A stretch of DNA of 64,000 bases from SHLQ01 sp033344795 (GCA_033344795.1 JAWPMS010000001.1:2356001-2420000), one strand, 5' to 3'. Shown: positions 26,151 to 35,393, counted from the stretch's first letter. Program-made: numbers and translations. Notes: generated by a model not told the origin, from the sequence alone.

Positions 26151-26921
26151 ATGATCGATCCACTGGGCACATTCAGACTCGACGGCAAAGTCGTGATCAT
26201 CACGGGAGCGAGCTCGGGACTGGGCGCCCGATTCGCGCGGGTCTGCGATGCCGCTGGAGCTTCCGTTGTTCTGGCGGCCCGTCGGCTCGACCGCCTCGAG
26301 ACGCTCGCTGGAGAGCTGAACAATGCAATCGCGGTACAAGCCGACTTCGCGACGGACGATGCGGCATCGACGGTGGTCGACGCGGCCTTGAGCAGCTTTG
26401 GTGCGATCGACGTGGTCGTAAACAACGCAGGCATGAATCGTGCGGTCAACGCCGTTGACGACACCATGGAAGGCTTTCGCAGCGAGCTTCAGGTGAACCT
26501 CGTCGGTCCCTACGATCTTGCAGCCCGGTCGGCCAAGTGGATGATCGAGAACGGTCGGCCAGGGGCTGTCGTGAACATCGCGTCGGTGTTGGGTGTGGTA
26601 GCTGGCGGTCCGATGAAGGTGCCAGGTTACGCCGCGTCAAAGGGCGCTTTGGTACAGCTCACACGCGAGCTTGCAAGTGAATGGGCTCGCAAGAACATCC
26701 GGGTCAACGCGATCGGCCCGGGGTGGTTCGAATCCGAGATGACCCAGGAGACGATGTTCGATGACGAACGAGCGCATGAGTTCATCAAACGTGGTGCGCC
26801 GCTCGGACGGGGAGGACGAGAACACGAGCTCGATGGCGCGCTCTTGTTTCTCGCCAGCGATGCGAGCAGTTACGTGACCGGCCAGACCCTGTTCGTCGAC
26901 GGTGGCTGGACGATCGTCTAG
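26151..26921 (+). CDS. Short-chain dehydrogenase/reductase
   Basis: 256 residues of the classical SDR family. The cofactor motif is TGASSGLGARFA and VVNNAGMN is the NNAG structural motif. The catalytic Ser lies in NIASVLG, and Y-x3-K is GYAASKGAL. The C-terminal FVDGGWTIV fits 3-oxoacyl-ACP reductase-like members. ATG 26151 was chosen because the residues before it (from 26088) derive from the repeat-flanking DNA and are not SDR-like. The substrate is unknown. The stop overlaps the convergent binding-protein gene by 4 bp. Confidence 0.85.
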   Translation: MIDPLGTFRLDGKVVIITGASSGLGARFARVCDAAGASVVLAARRLDRLETLAGELNNAIAVQADFATDDAASTVVDAALSSFGAIDVVVNNAGMNRAVNAVDDTMEGFRSELQVNLVGPYDLAARSAKWMIENGRPGAVVNIASVLGVVAGGPMKVPGYAASKGALVQLTRELASEWARKNIRVNAIGPGWFESEMTQETMFDDERAHEFIKRGAPLGRGGREHELDGALLFLASDASSYVTGQTLFVDGGWTIV

Positions 26922-27751
26922 GAGATTCGCCCAACGGCACGCATTCGTCGCTCGACATCGGCCACCATGTCCAGGTCGAGCAAACCATCGGCTGGCGTGA
27001 AGCGAACCTGATCCAGCCACCCGAGCGCTCCGTCGACTTCGAGCTCGTACCGCTCGGCGATGATCGCCGCAGCGCTGTCATCGATCGAAAGCGCGGCGGC
27101 TCGAGCCGAGGCCACTTGCGATGCCGACTCCGCAACACCCGGGTTCTCGGCCAGAAATCTCTCGGTGGCGACGATTGAGAATCCTGGCCACGGCGTGGCT
27201 AGCACATCGATCCGGTCGAACGTGCCGTTGTCGACGTGTGGTTGTGTCATCGACATGTTCCACAAGAACACGTCGGCCTCGCCTGATGGCAACGCTTCGA
27301 GAGCACCGTCGAGCCCGCCGACGACGAGAAAATTCTCGTCGGTCAGGGTCCAGTCGAGGTCCTGAGCCATGACCCTCGACATGAGCTCGGAGCCCGAGCC
27401 AATCCGTGAGATCGCAAATCGAGCTGCGGGATCGGTCTGAGTTGGCAGCTCGGATATCGCGCGGATCGGCGAACCGGCGCGCACGAAGACGCCCCAGAGC
27501 AGCGGAGAATCAACCCAGGGACGAAGAAGGCGAGAAGGATTGCCGTTGGCGATCGCCGTGATCGCGCCTTCGGTGAGCGGCGTGGCCATGTCGATCTCGC
27601 CAGCCTCCAGCGCACGCATGATCGAGCCGGTTCCGCCGGGGAAGTCGGTCCACTCGACGTTTATGTCGATGTGCGAGAAGAGGTGCTCCTCGATCGCGAG
27701 GATCCAGGGCAGATTGAAGTGCTCGGGCACTCCACCAACGCGAACGTGCAT
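26918..27751 (-). CDS. ABC-type substrate-binding-like protein lacking a signal peptide
   Basis: 277 residues of the periplasmic-binding type II fold (NMT1/THI5/SsuA-like): 'RVGGVPEHFNLPWILAIEEHLF' at the N-terminus, an FPGGTGSIMRALEAGEIDMA block, and two alpha/beta lobes. It begins directly with the first beta strand. There is no signal sequence or lipobox, so it is presumably cytoplasmic or acts as a ligand-binding or THI5-like enzyme. Its ATG overlaps the valS stop by one base (TGATG), implying coupled translation. No permease or ATPase gene is nearby. Confidence 0.75.
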   Translation of the reverse strand: MHVRVGGVPEHFNLPWILAIEEHLFSHIDINVEWTDFPGGTGSIMRALEAGEIDMATPLTEGAITAIANGNPSRLLRPWVDSPLLWGVFVRAGSPIRAISELPTQTDPAARFAISRIGSGSELMSRVMAQDLDWTLTDENFLVVGGLDGALEALPSGEADVFLWNMSMTQPHVDNGTFDRIDVLATPWPGFSIVATERFLAENPGVAESASQVASARAAALSIDDSAAAIIAERYELEVDGALGWLDQVRFTPADGLLDLDMVADVERRMRAVGRIS

Positions 27752-30700
27752 CAGCTGAGGCCGTCGAGCGACGCCTGAGCGGCCGCCAGATCGGCCTCCG
27801 CCAGCGCCAACATGTCGCGCGTCTCCTGCACCAGGTGAGGGGGAGCACCGTTCACGTAGCCATCGTTCGACAGCTTGCCGCGAAAGCCTGCGGCTTGTTT
27901 CGTCTTCTGCTCGATGAGGGCGGTGAGACGATCCCGTTCGGCGCCCACGTCGACCTCGTCGACCAGTCCAGATACCTCGACCTGCGAACCTTCGAACGGA
28001 ATCGTCGATCGGACTGCTACTTGGGTCGTCAGGTCGCCAACTTCGCCCAGGCCAGCAAGGGTCTCGACCAGACCCTCGGCCAGCGTCACGAGCTCGAGAA
28101 CTTGCTCGGGGGCGTGTAGCGCGATGCGTTGTTTCGGTTTCACGTTCTGTTTGGCGCGAAGCGTGCGAATCTCCGTGACGAGGGCGTAGGCCCGGTCGAA
28201 GTCGGTCACAACGGCTGCGTCGGCCAGTGCCGAATCAGCGACAGGCCACGCTGCGCTTGCCAGCACATCGCTGCGGGGAAGTGCCAGACCCTGGATGCTC
28301 CCTGCCTGAACCGCCGACACGTGAGGCCACAGCGCCTCGGTGATGAAGGGACACACGGGGTGCATGAGCCGGAGTGAGGCGTCGAGGACGGCACCGAGCA
28401 CCACTTGCTGCGTGGTGTCGTCATCGATTGTGGGTTTGATGGCTTCGAGGTAACGGTCGCAGAGGTCGCGCCACACGAAGTCGTAGAGCGTGTCGGCGTA
28501 CACGTTGAACTGGTAGCTCTCGACAGCGGCTTCGAGGGCGCCGATTGTCTCGTGCAGTTTGGCCACGATCCATCGATCGGCGAATCGGGCGCTCGCCATG
28601 TCGACCGGCTCGGGAACGGTCGTTTCTGGATCGAGCCGTGACAACGCGAACCGGGTGGCGTTCCACAACTTGTTCGAAAAGTTCCGGCCGCCGTCGAATT
28701 TGGCCGAAGTGTTTCGGGCCAGTGGTGCGTCGGTGCTCGGCTCGTTGATGCCAGCCGCTACGCCGTACGCGCTGACCATCTTCTTCGACGGATCACCAGG
28801 ACTGACCTGTTCGGGCGCGGCGACGAGATGCCCTGCCTTGGTGGTGATGAATTCGGGGGTGAACGCTTCGCCGGTGTGTGGGCAGACCATGTCGACCGGC
28901 ATGCGCACATCTTGGGTGTCGGTGGTCATCTGCACGAGCGTGAATCGCATGGCGTCGGCGCCGTGGCTGTAGATGATGTCGCGTGGATCGACTCCATTGC
29001 CGAGACTCTTCGACATCTTCTGACCATGGCCGTCCATGACCATCGCATGGATGAAGACGTCTTCGAACGGCAGTTGGCCGTCCATGAAGTAGCGATTGAA
29101 CATGACCATGCGACTCACCCAGAGGGTGATGATCTCGCGGGCAGTGCTCAGCAACGAGGTTGGATTGAAGGCCTCGAGCAGTCCTTCGGCTTCGGGGAAG
29201 TCCTCGGCGTAGGGCCAACCCATGGTCGACATCGGCCAGAGGGCAGACGAGAACCAGGTGTCGAGCACATCGGGGTCTCGTTCGAATCCGTCGGCTTCGA
29301 GTGCGGCGACCAAAGCGGCCTCGTCCATCGAATCATCCGGTCGATCGCTGCGCTGGAGGGTGCCTTGCGGTGGTACGCACACGCTCTCGACGATCTCGGT
29401 GTCGGTGATCTGGCGTGCGTTGTATGCCGCCCCGGCGGCGGTCCAGCGATCGCCAGCATCGGAGGCGACGGTCGATGACGTTCGGTTCCACACTGGGATC
29501 TGATGTCCCCACCAGAGCTGCCGGCTGATGCACCAGTCGCGGATGTTCTCGTGCCACTGCTGATAGGTCCGGGCGTATCGATCGGGAAAGAACGTCAGCC
29601 CGCCATCGCCGTTGTTCGAGCCGTCGAGCAGCGACGGATCGACGTTGGATCGCTGGTCGGGTGTCATGGCGCTGAGCGCGGAACCGCGCAGGCGCGGGTC
29701 GGTCACACGCACGTACCACTGGTCGGACAACCACGGTTCGATCGGGACGTGGCTTCGATAGCTGTGCCCGACCGAGTGGCTGTAGTCGACGACTTTGGCG
29801 AGCATGCCGTTGGCGTCGAACCAGTCGACCACGGCGGTTCGGGCGTCGTCTCGGCTGAGTCCGATGAAGGGACGAGCGTCTTCGGAGATTTCATCCCAGC
29901 CGTATTGATCCGAGATGGACGCGTCGGCGGCCATGACGTTGATCGCTTCGAGGTCGTGGCGCAGCCCGATGTCCCAGTCGTTGGGGTCGTGCGCGGGCGT
30001 GACCTTGAGAAAGCCACTGGACATCTTTGCCTTGGGGTCGCTGCTCTCTGGGTCGCCGATGACGACGTAGTCATCTTCGATGATCGGGATGCGGCGTCCG
30101 ACGATCGGCAGGATCACGAACTTGCCTCGCAGTTCGGCGGCGCGAGGATGATCGGGGTGTACGGCGACCGCGGTGTCACCAAACATGGTTTCGGGTCGCG
30201 TGGTTGCCACCGTGACGTGGCCGGTGCCATCTTCGAGCGGGTACTCGAGGTACCACATGTGCCCGTCGATGTCGTCCATTTCGACTTCGTCGTCGGAGAG
30301 CGCCGTGCCGGTGGCCGGGTCCCAGTTGACCAGCCGCTTGCCTCGGTAGATCAGGTCATCTTTGAACAGTTGGAAGAACGCGTGACGAACCGCGGTGGCG
30401 CACATGTCGTCCATCGTGAAGCGCGTGCGTTCGTAGTCGCAGCTCGCGCCCATCTCGTTGAGCTGGGCGAGGATGACCGCCTCGTATTCGTCCTTCCACT
30501 TCTGCGTTTGCGTGACGAACGCTTCGCGTCCGATCTCAAGACGCTTGACGCCCTGGCTGAGCATGCGCTTCTCGACCACGGTTTGTGTGGCGATTCCTGC
30601 GTGATCGGTGCCCGGCATCCACATGGTGTTGTGGCCCTGCATGCGGTGATACCGGACCAGCACATCCTGCAGGGTGTTGTTCAGCGCGTGTCCGAGGTGA

Positions 30701-30873
30701 AGGGCAGCGGTGACGTTTGGCGGCGGGATGACAACGCTGTAGGTCGGGGTGTCGTCACCATCGGGTCCGGGCACCGCGTGGAAGGCCCCGGACTTCTCCC
30801 AGAGCGCGGAGATCTTGGGCTCATTGTCCGCTGGTACGTAGACCTTCGCGAGTTCAGGGCTGGTGTCACTCAT
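27751..30873 (-). CDS. valS: Valyl-tRNA synthetase
   Basis: 1040-residue class I aminoacyl-tRNA synthetase that charges tRNA-Val in the cytoplasm. The HIGH motif is HLGH (59-62) and the KMSKS motif is at 619-623. The editing (CP1) domain lies between them, with TTRPETMFGDTAVAVHP and GTDHAGIATQ. The anticodon-binding helical domain and a C-terminal coiled-coil arm (last about 70 residues) follow. The protein is longer than most ValS. About 60 extra residues (roughly 660-725, including CPHTGEAF and PLARNTSAKFD) separate the KMSKS region from GGRNFSNKLWN. It is co-directional with the CNBD gene upstream and overlaps the downstream binding-protein gene. Confidence 0.97.
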   Translation of the reverse strand: MSDTSPELAKVYVPADNEPKISALWEKSGAFHAVPGPDGDDTPTYSVVIPPPNVTAALHLGHALNNTLQDVLVRYHRMQGHNTMWMPGTDHAGIATQTVVEKRMLSQGVKRLEIGREAFVTQTQKWKDEYEAVILAQLNEMGASCDYERTRFTMDDMCATAVRHAFFQLFKDDLIYRGKRLVNWDPATGTALSDDEVEMDDIDGHMWYLEYPLEDGTGHVTVATTRPETMFGDTAVAVHPDHPRAAELRGKFVILPIVGRRIPIIEDDYVVIGDPESSDPKAKMSSGFLKVTPAHDPNDWDIGLRHDLEAINVMAADASISDQYGWDEISEDARPFIGLSRDDARTAVVDWFDANGMLAKVVDYSHSVGHSYRSHVPIEPWLSDQWYVRVTDPRLRGSALSAMTPDQRSNVDPSLLDGSNNGDGGLTFFPDRYARTYQQWHENIRDWCISRQLWWGHQIPVWNRTSSTVASDAGDRWTAAGAAYNARQITDTEIVESVCVPPQGTLQRSDRPDDSMDEAALVAALEADGFERDPDVLDTWFSSALWPMSTMGWPYAEDFPEAEGLLEAFNPTSLLSTAREIITLWVSRMVMFNRYFMDGQLPFEDVFIHAMVMDGHGQKMSKSLGNGVDPRDIIYSHGADAMRFTLVQMTTDTQDVRMPVDMVCPHTGEAFTPEFITTKAGHLVAAPEQVSPGDPSKKMVSAYGVAAGINEPSTDAPLARNTSAKFDGGRNFSNKLWNATRFALSRLDPETTVPEPVDMASARFADRWIVAKLHETIGALEAAVESYQFNVYADTLYDFVWRDLCDRYLEAIKPTIDDDTTQQVVLGAVLDASLRLMHPVCPFITEALWPHVSAVQAGSIQGLALPRSDVLASAAWPVADSALADAAVVTDFDRAYALVTEIRTLRAKQNVKPKQRIALHAPEQVLELVTLAEGLVETLAGLGEVGDLTTQVAVRSTIPFEGSQVEVSGLVDEVDVGAERDRLTALIEQKTKQAAGFRGKLSNDGYVNGAPPHLVQETRDMLALAEADLAAAQASLDGLS

Positions 30874-30937
30874 GAGGTTGCAAGGCTACTGCGGTGACCC
30901 CGGTCGTCGGTGACGCTCCTGGCCGAAACCGGCTGAT

Positions 30938-31354
30938 TTAGACCGCTGAGCGCTCCATTGCCAGATTCTCGATCTGGGCGGCCAAACGTGGGCACTGATC
31001 GAGAACCGAGTTGAACTCGCGTCGCGTCATGACGAGGATCGAGAGCTCGTCGTGTGCCTCGAGCGATGCGTTCCGGGGTTCGCCGGTGAGAAGAGCGAGC
31101 TCGCCGAGGACGGTGCCTGCTCCGACGGTGACGATGACGGCGTTGTCACGGATGACGTCGGCGGTGCCCTCGAGGACCACCACGGCCTCTTGGCCAACGG
31201 CGCCTTCGGTTGCAAATCGTTGTCCGGCAGCAAGAGTCGCAACGGTTCCCCTGCGGCTGAGGGCGACCATCTCTTGGTCGGTGAATGTATCGGCGAGTGA
31301 CTGCTTGATCAGTGGGTGGATCTGGCTGTTGCGGCGTGAGCGAAGGAACGACAT
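30938..31354 (-). CDS. Cyclic nucleotide-binding domain (CNBD) protein
   Basis: 138 residues forming a single cNMP-binding beta-barrel: GTVATLAAGQRFATEGAVGQ, VVLEGTADVIRD and the phosphate-binding cassette region GTVLGELALLTGEPRNASL. The conserved Gly-Glu-Leu-Ala and Arg of the cassette are present, so binding of cAMP or cGMP is plausible. No HTH or enzymatic domain is attached. The frame is open to 31720, but ATG 31354 is preceded by AGGAGG at about 7 bp and starts the domain properly. It may act as a small sensor or adaptor; the partner is unknown. Confidence 0.85.
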   Translation of the reverse strand: MSFLRSRRNSQIHPLIKQSLADTFTDQEMVALSRRGTVATLAAGQRFATEGAVGQEAVVVLEGTADVIRDNAVIVTVGAGTVLGELALLTGEPRNASLEAHDELSILVMTRREFNSVLDQCPRLAAQIENLAMERSAV

Positions 31355-31484
31355 GAGACGCCTCCTGGGCGTTTTGGGGGATGAATTGATCGTACGAATG
31401 AACAACCCTTTCTTCGGACGATTTGTGCCCGGTGCCGCACGTGTCATTGGGCACCTTGCGTCGACGGTGCAGTACCGTTCGCGG

Positions 31485-33905
31485 ATGGTCGAACGGTATG
31501 TCGGAAGGTCGATGGGGCGTCCGGAGGATCCTTCCTTTCTGCGCGGCATGAGCAGGTACGTCGCCAACCTGAGATCCGAGCGAGATGATGGCCGCACGGG
31601 TGCTGCGCCCTTCGCCCACGTTGCGTTCGTGCGATCGCCGTTCGCCCACGCCCAGATCGTCGACATCGATGTTGCCGAAGCGAAGGTGGCGCCAGGAGTG
31701 CTGGCCGTTGTCACCGCCACAGATCACGACGTTGTGCCACTTGGCGCGTTGGTGGCGGAGAGCGCCACTCCGAGACACGCCATGCCACTGCTCGCAGAAG
31801 GGACAGCGCGGTACGTCGGTGAGCCGGTTGTCGCAGTCGTGGCCGAAACCGAAGCCCAAGCGGTCGACGCCACCGAGCAGGTGATCGTCGATTGGGAACC
31901 ACTCGATGCCGTGATCGACGTGAACGACGCGCTCGAAGACAACGTCGTGTTGTTCACGGCGACGAGTCGTGCTCGCTCGAGGCGGGACGACGATGGGGGG
32001 CCGGCGACCAACGTCGTGGAAGAACACGAGGCCGGGCACGACGATGGGGGGCCGGCGACCAACGTCGTGGAAGAACACGAGGCCGGGCACGACGAGTCAT
32101 GCTTCAGCGGAAGGGTGGACGTGCAGCAACGGTTCTGGAATCCGCGCCAGCTGCCGGCCCCGATCGAGCCATACGTCGAGGTGTGCGGCTGGGATGCGGC
32201 CGGACACCTTCACGTCCAAACGTCCACCCAGAGACCGCACGGTTTTCGAGACCAGCTCGCGTCGCTCTACGAACTCGACCCGGCCCACGTGCATGTGACG
32301 GCGCCGGCCGTCGGTGGCGGGTTCGGGGGCAAGGTGAGTCGGACGTCAGAGGAGCACGTATTGCCTCTCCTGTCGCGGATCGTGGGGCGTCCTGTCCGAT
32401 GGGTGCAGACGCGCAATGAGTACTTCGTCGGTGCCACTCACGGGCGCGGCGAACAGATCGACTTTCGACTCTCCGGGACTGACGATGGGCGGATCATTGC
32501 CCTCCGAGGAGACATGGTGAAGGACAGCGGGGCGTATCCAGGCGTCGGCGCCACGCTTCCGAGTCGATACACGGCGCCCGGTGCCAGTGGGCCCTACGAC
32601 ATTGCCCATGTCGAGTTCTCGGCTCGTTCGGTCGTGACGAATGCGCCGTCGATTTCTGCGTTTCGCGGCGCCGGACGGGCACCGTACATCGCCGCTCTCG
32701 AGCGACTGATCGACATGTATGCGGCCCGGATTGGGATGGACCCGGCCGACGTGCGGCGCCGGAACCTGGTCCGTCGAGAACAGATGCCGTTCCTGTCGGT
32801 GACCGGGGCGACCTACGACGAAGCCGACTATGTCGGTGACCTCGATCGTGCGCTCCACGAAGTGGGTTACGACGAGCTGCGTCGCGAACAAGCTAAACGC
32901 CGCGAGAGCGCTGCAGGCTGGCAGCTGGGTATCGGCATGGCCGCCTACCATCACCAGACCGTGGGTGCCGGTGGCTCCGAGGAGGCGAGGGTGGAGATCA
33001 CCCCTTCAGGTGGTGCGATGGTGTTCACCGGATCGACCTCGCAGGGCCATGGGCACGACGTGACGTGGGCGCAGATCGCCGCCGACGAACTCGGGATGCC
33101 GATCGATCAGATCTCTGTGCACGAGGGCTCGACGTCACACACGGCAACCGGGGTTGGTGCGGTCGGCTCTCGTTCGTTGCAAACGGCAGGGGTGGCGATC
33201 ATGACCGCGTCGGGGGTGCTCGTGGAGCGCGCACGGCAGGTTGCAGCGCGGCTTCTCGAAGCGGCGCCCGAGGACGTCGTGTGCACAGTCGATGGCGACG
33301 GGGGCGAGCCCGCTGCCCACTTCCACGTGGTAGGCGTTCCTTCCGTCTGGGTCGGCTGGGTCGACGTGGCCGCCGAGGTCGCTCGCTCTGACGCACCCGA
33401 TGAGTTGGTGTGTGGCGAGACGCACAACGTGGGCGATCAGACGTCGTTTCCATCGGGAAGCCACGTCGCCGTGGTCGAGGTCGACATCGAGACCGGTTTC
33501 GTTCGGCTCATACGGTTCGTTGGCGTCGACGATGTGGGCAATCGTGTGAACCCGATGGTGGTCGAGGGCCAGCTGCATGGGGGAATTGCGTCGGGTCTCA
33601 GCCAGGTGTTCGGCGAGGAGATGCGCTACGACGGTGACGGCAATCCGTTGACGACGAACTTCGCGGACTATCTGATTGCCACAGCCGACCAACTCCCGAT
33701 GTTCGAGCTGCACCCGTCGGTGACGTCGACCTCTTTCAATGCGCTCGGATCCAAGGGTGTGGGTGAATCGGGGACCGTCGGAGCGACTCCCGCCCTGCAC
33801 AACGCGGTGATCGATGCGGTCAGCCATCTGGGGGTCGAACACATCGAACTTCCATGTACGCCGATGCGTGTTTGGCAGGCGATCAACGATGCCGGTGCCA
33901 AATAG
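31485..33905 (+). CDS. Xanthine dehydrogenase/CO dehydrogenase-family molybdenum hydroxylase, large subunit (orphan)
   Basis: About 806 residues. The N-terminal Ald_Xan_dh_C-type domain (RDDPSFLRG-like opening, AHVAFVRSPFAHAQI, then YVGEPVVAVVAET) precedes the Mo-pterin-binding half. That half has GGGFGGK (277-283), AFRGAGRAP, the glutamine-bearing STSQGHGH segment and the catalytic Glu E761 in KGVGESG. Medium (FAD) and small (2Fe-2S) subunit genes are absent on both sides, which is unusual. A 17-residue acidic segment is tandemly duplicated at 169-202 between the two domains. The open frame extends to 31011; ATG 31485 gives the standard N-terminus (ATG 31398 is also in frame). Substrate unknown. 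Confidence 0.85.
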   Translation: MVERYVGRSMGRPEDPSFLRGMSRYVANLRSERDDGRTGAAPFAHVAFVRSPFAHAQIVDIDVAEAKVAPGVLAVVTATDHDVVPLGALVAESATPRHAMPLLAEGTARYVGEPVVAVVAETEAQAVDATEQVIVDWEPLDAVIDVNDALEDNVVLFTATSRARSRRDDDGGPATNVVEEHEAGHDDGGPATNVVEEHEAGHDESCFSGRVDVQQRFWNPRQLPAPIEPYVEVCGWDAAGHLHVQTSTQRPHGFRDQLASLYELDPAHVHVTAPAVGGGFGGKVSRTSEEHVLPLLSRIVGRPVRWVQTRNEYFVGATHGRGEQIDFRLSGTDDGRIIALRGDMVKDSGAYPGVGATLPSRYTAPGASGPYDIAHVEFSARSVVTNAPSISAFRGAGRAPYIAALERLIDMYAARIGMDPADVRRRNLVRREQMPFLSVTGATYDEADYVGDLDRALHEVGYDELRREQAKRRESAAGWQLGIGMAAYHHQTVGAGGSEEARVEITPSGGAMVFTGSTSQGHGHDVTWAQIAADELGMPIDQISVHEGSTSHTATGVGAVGSRSLQTAGVAIMTASGVLVERARQVAARLLEAAPEDVVCTVDGDGGEPAAHFHVVGVPSVWVGWVDVAAEVARSDAPDELVCGETHNVGDQTSFPSGSHVAVVEVDIETGFVRLIRFVGVDDVGNRVNPMVVEGQLHGGIASGLSQVFGEEMRYDGDGNPLTTNFADYLIATADQLPMFELHPSVTSTSFNALGSKGVGESGTVGATPALHNAVIDAVSHLGVEHIELPCTPMRVWQAINDAGAK
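31989..32090 (+). repeat. 51-bp in-frame tandem duplication inside the molybdenum hydroxylase gene
   Basis: Two adjacent, apparently identical 51-bp units (31989-32039 and 32040-32090), each encoding DDGGPATNVVEEHEAGH. The frame is kept, lengthening an acidic linker by 17 residues at the junction of the two main domains. The lack of divergence indicates a recent slippage or unequal-crossover event. Confidence 0.9.
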
Positions 33906-33998
33906 CGAACCTCGTTTGGCGGTTTCGGTTCCTGAAGGCGAGACTCGCGCGAATAATCCATTTGATCTGTTGCGGTGAACCAGGTGATCTGTAGGCTG

Positions 33999-34014
33999 GT
34001 TACCGACCGGTAAC
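33999..34014. promoter_or_regulatory. Inverted repeat GTTACCGACCGGTAAC, probable TetR-family operator
   Basis: Seven-base arms GTTACCG/CGGTAAC with a 2-bp centre, 61 bp upstream of the acyl-CoA dehydrogenase ATG. Sites of the ACCGACCGGT type are common before fatty-acid and lipid catabolism genes controlled by TetR-family repressors in actinobacteria. The cognate repressor is not in the window. The remaining 170-bp intergenic DNA holds no other clear feature apart from the GGAGG site before the ATG. Confidence 0.5.
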
Positions 34015-34075
34015 TTGCGGCATCAATTCTCCGCCCGGGTGACCGACTTGGAAGTGGACGACCCTGGAGGCCGAC

Positions 34076-35302
34076 ATGGCTGATTTCTCGCTAGATCTCA
34101 ACGAAGACCAGATCCAACTCAAGAAGTGGGTGCACGGGTTTGCCGAGGACGTCATGCGTCCCGCGGGCGAAGAGTGGGACGAGCGCGAAGAAACTCCGTG
34201 GCCAATCATCGAAGAGGCCGCGAAGATCGGACTCTACGGCTGGGAGATCATGGCCGAGACCATGATGAATGACCCCACAGGCTTGTCGTCGATGGTGCTG
34301 CTCGAAGAGCTCTTCTGGGGCGACGCAGGTATTGCGATGTCTCTCATGGGAACTGGCCTCGCCGCCGCAGGTATCGCGGCATCGGGCACACCGGAGCAGG
34401 TCATGGAATGGGTGCCACAGATGTATGGCACCCCCGATGACATCAAGCTCGGTGCCTTCTGCTCGTCTGAGCCAGACGCCGGATCCGACGTTTCGGCGAT
34501 CCGCACCAACGCGAAGTACGACGAAGCCAAAGACGAGTGGACAATCAACGGCACCAAGACGTGGATCACCAACGGTGGCATCGCCGATGTGCATGTGGTT
34601 GTCGCCGTCGTCGACTCTGACCTCGGGACGAAGGGCCACGCGAGTTTCATCGTGCCCGCAGAAGCCAAACTCGACGGCTCACTTCGTCAAGGGCAGAAGT
34701 TCAAGAAGCACGGCATCCGGGCCAGCCACACCGCTGAGGTGATTCTCGAAGACGTCAAGGTTCCCGGCGCATTTCTCCTCGGAGGCAAAGAGCGCATGGA
34801 CGAAAAGCACGCTCGCCTCCGCGAAGGCGGCGGTGGTGCGGTCAGCAATTCGGCGATGAAGACGTTCGAGTCGACCCGGCCAGCCGTTGGCGCCCAGGCC
34901 GTGGGCATTGCTCGTGCGGCCTACGAGTACGCGCTCGAGTACGCGAAGGAGCGCGTGCAGTTCGGTCGGCCGATCATTCAGAACCAGTCGATCGCCTTCA
35001 TGCTCGCCGACATGATCACCGAGATCGATGCGTCACGGTTGCTCGTGCACCGCGCAGCATGGCTGGCAAAGAACGGCGAGTTCGTGAACGCCGAAGGTTC
35101 GATGGCCAAGCTCAAGGCCGGCCGCACCGCCACCTGGGTGACCGAGCGCGCCATCCAGATTCTGGGCGGCTATGGCTACATCCGCGAGTTCCCGGTCGAG
35201 CGCTTCCATCGCGACGCCAAGATCCACGACATCTTCGAAGGCACCGAGCAGATCCAGCAGCTGGTCATCAGTCGAGCCATCTCGGGCATGCGCATCGAGT
35301 AG
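34076..35302 (+). CDS. Acyl-CoA dehydrogenase
   Basis: 408 residues with intact acyl-CoA dehydrogenase domains: N-terminal helices, FAD-domain blocks GAFCSSEPDAGSDV and GTKTWITNGG, VQFGRPI, and the catalytic base E388 in IFEGTEQIQ. Unlike the NRPS-linked paralogue at 3.9 kb it keeps the standard YEGT-type Glu, so it is likely a true beta-oxidation or short-branched acyl-CoA dehydrogenase using ETF. It starts at ATG 34076 after GGAGG. Its last 79 bp coincide with a direct repeat that recurs at 38.73 kb, marking the gene's 3' end as the integration point of the following island. Confidence 0.95.
   Translation: MADFSLDLNEDQIQLKKWVHGFAEDVMRPAGEEWDEREETPWPIIEEAAKIGLYGWEIMAETMMNDPTGLSSMVLLEELFWGDAGIAMSLMGTGLAAAGIAASGTPEQVMEWVPQMYGTPDDIKLGAFCSSEPDAGSDVSAIRTNAKYDEAKDEWTINGTKTWITNGGIADVHVVVAVVDSDLGTKGHASFIVPAEAKLDGSLRQGQKFKKHGIRASHTAEVILEDVKVPGAFLLGGKERMDEKHARLREGGGGAVSNSAMKTFESTRPAVGAQAVGIARAAYEYALEYAKERVQFGRPIIQNQSIAFMLADMITEIDASRLLVHRAAWLAKNGEFVNAEGSMAKLKAGRTATWVTERAIQILGGYGYIREFPVERFHRDAKIHDIFEGTEQIQQLVISRAISGMRIE
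35224..35302 (+). repeat. Left copy of the 79-bp direct repeat (attL-like), within the ACAD 3' end
   Basis: Encodes the last 25 codons and the TAG stop of the acyl-CoA dehydrogenase. It matches 38730-38808 at 77 of 79 positions. An inverted repeat, CAAATTC/GAATTTG, follows 12 bp downstream (35315-35331). Confidence 0.9.
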
Positions 35303-35393
35303 CTAGAAGGTCATCAAATTCAACGAATTTGCCACCGAAGCGCTGAGGCTCGCACCTCGCAACAGGTTCGTGCTCGCTCGGCTCGAAAACGCA

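Noticed and set aside
29503..30897. 464-codon plus-strand frame opposite valS
   Set aside because: Shadow of valS in a GC-rich genome; the translation lacks any domain and valS motifs are complete.
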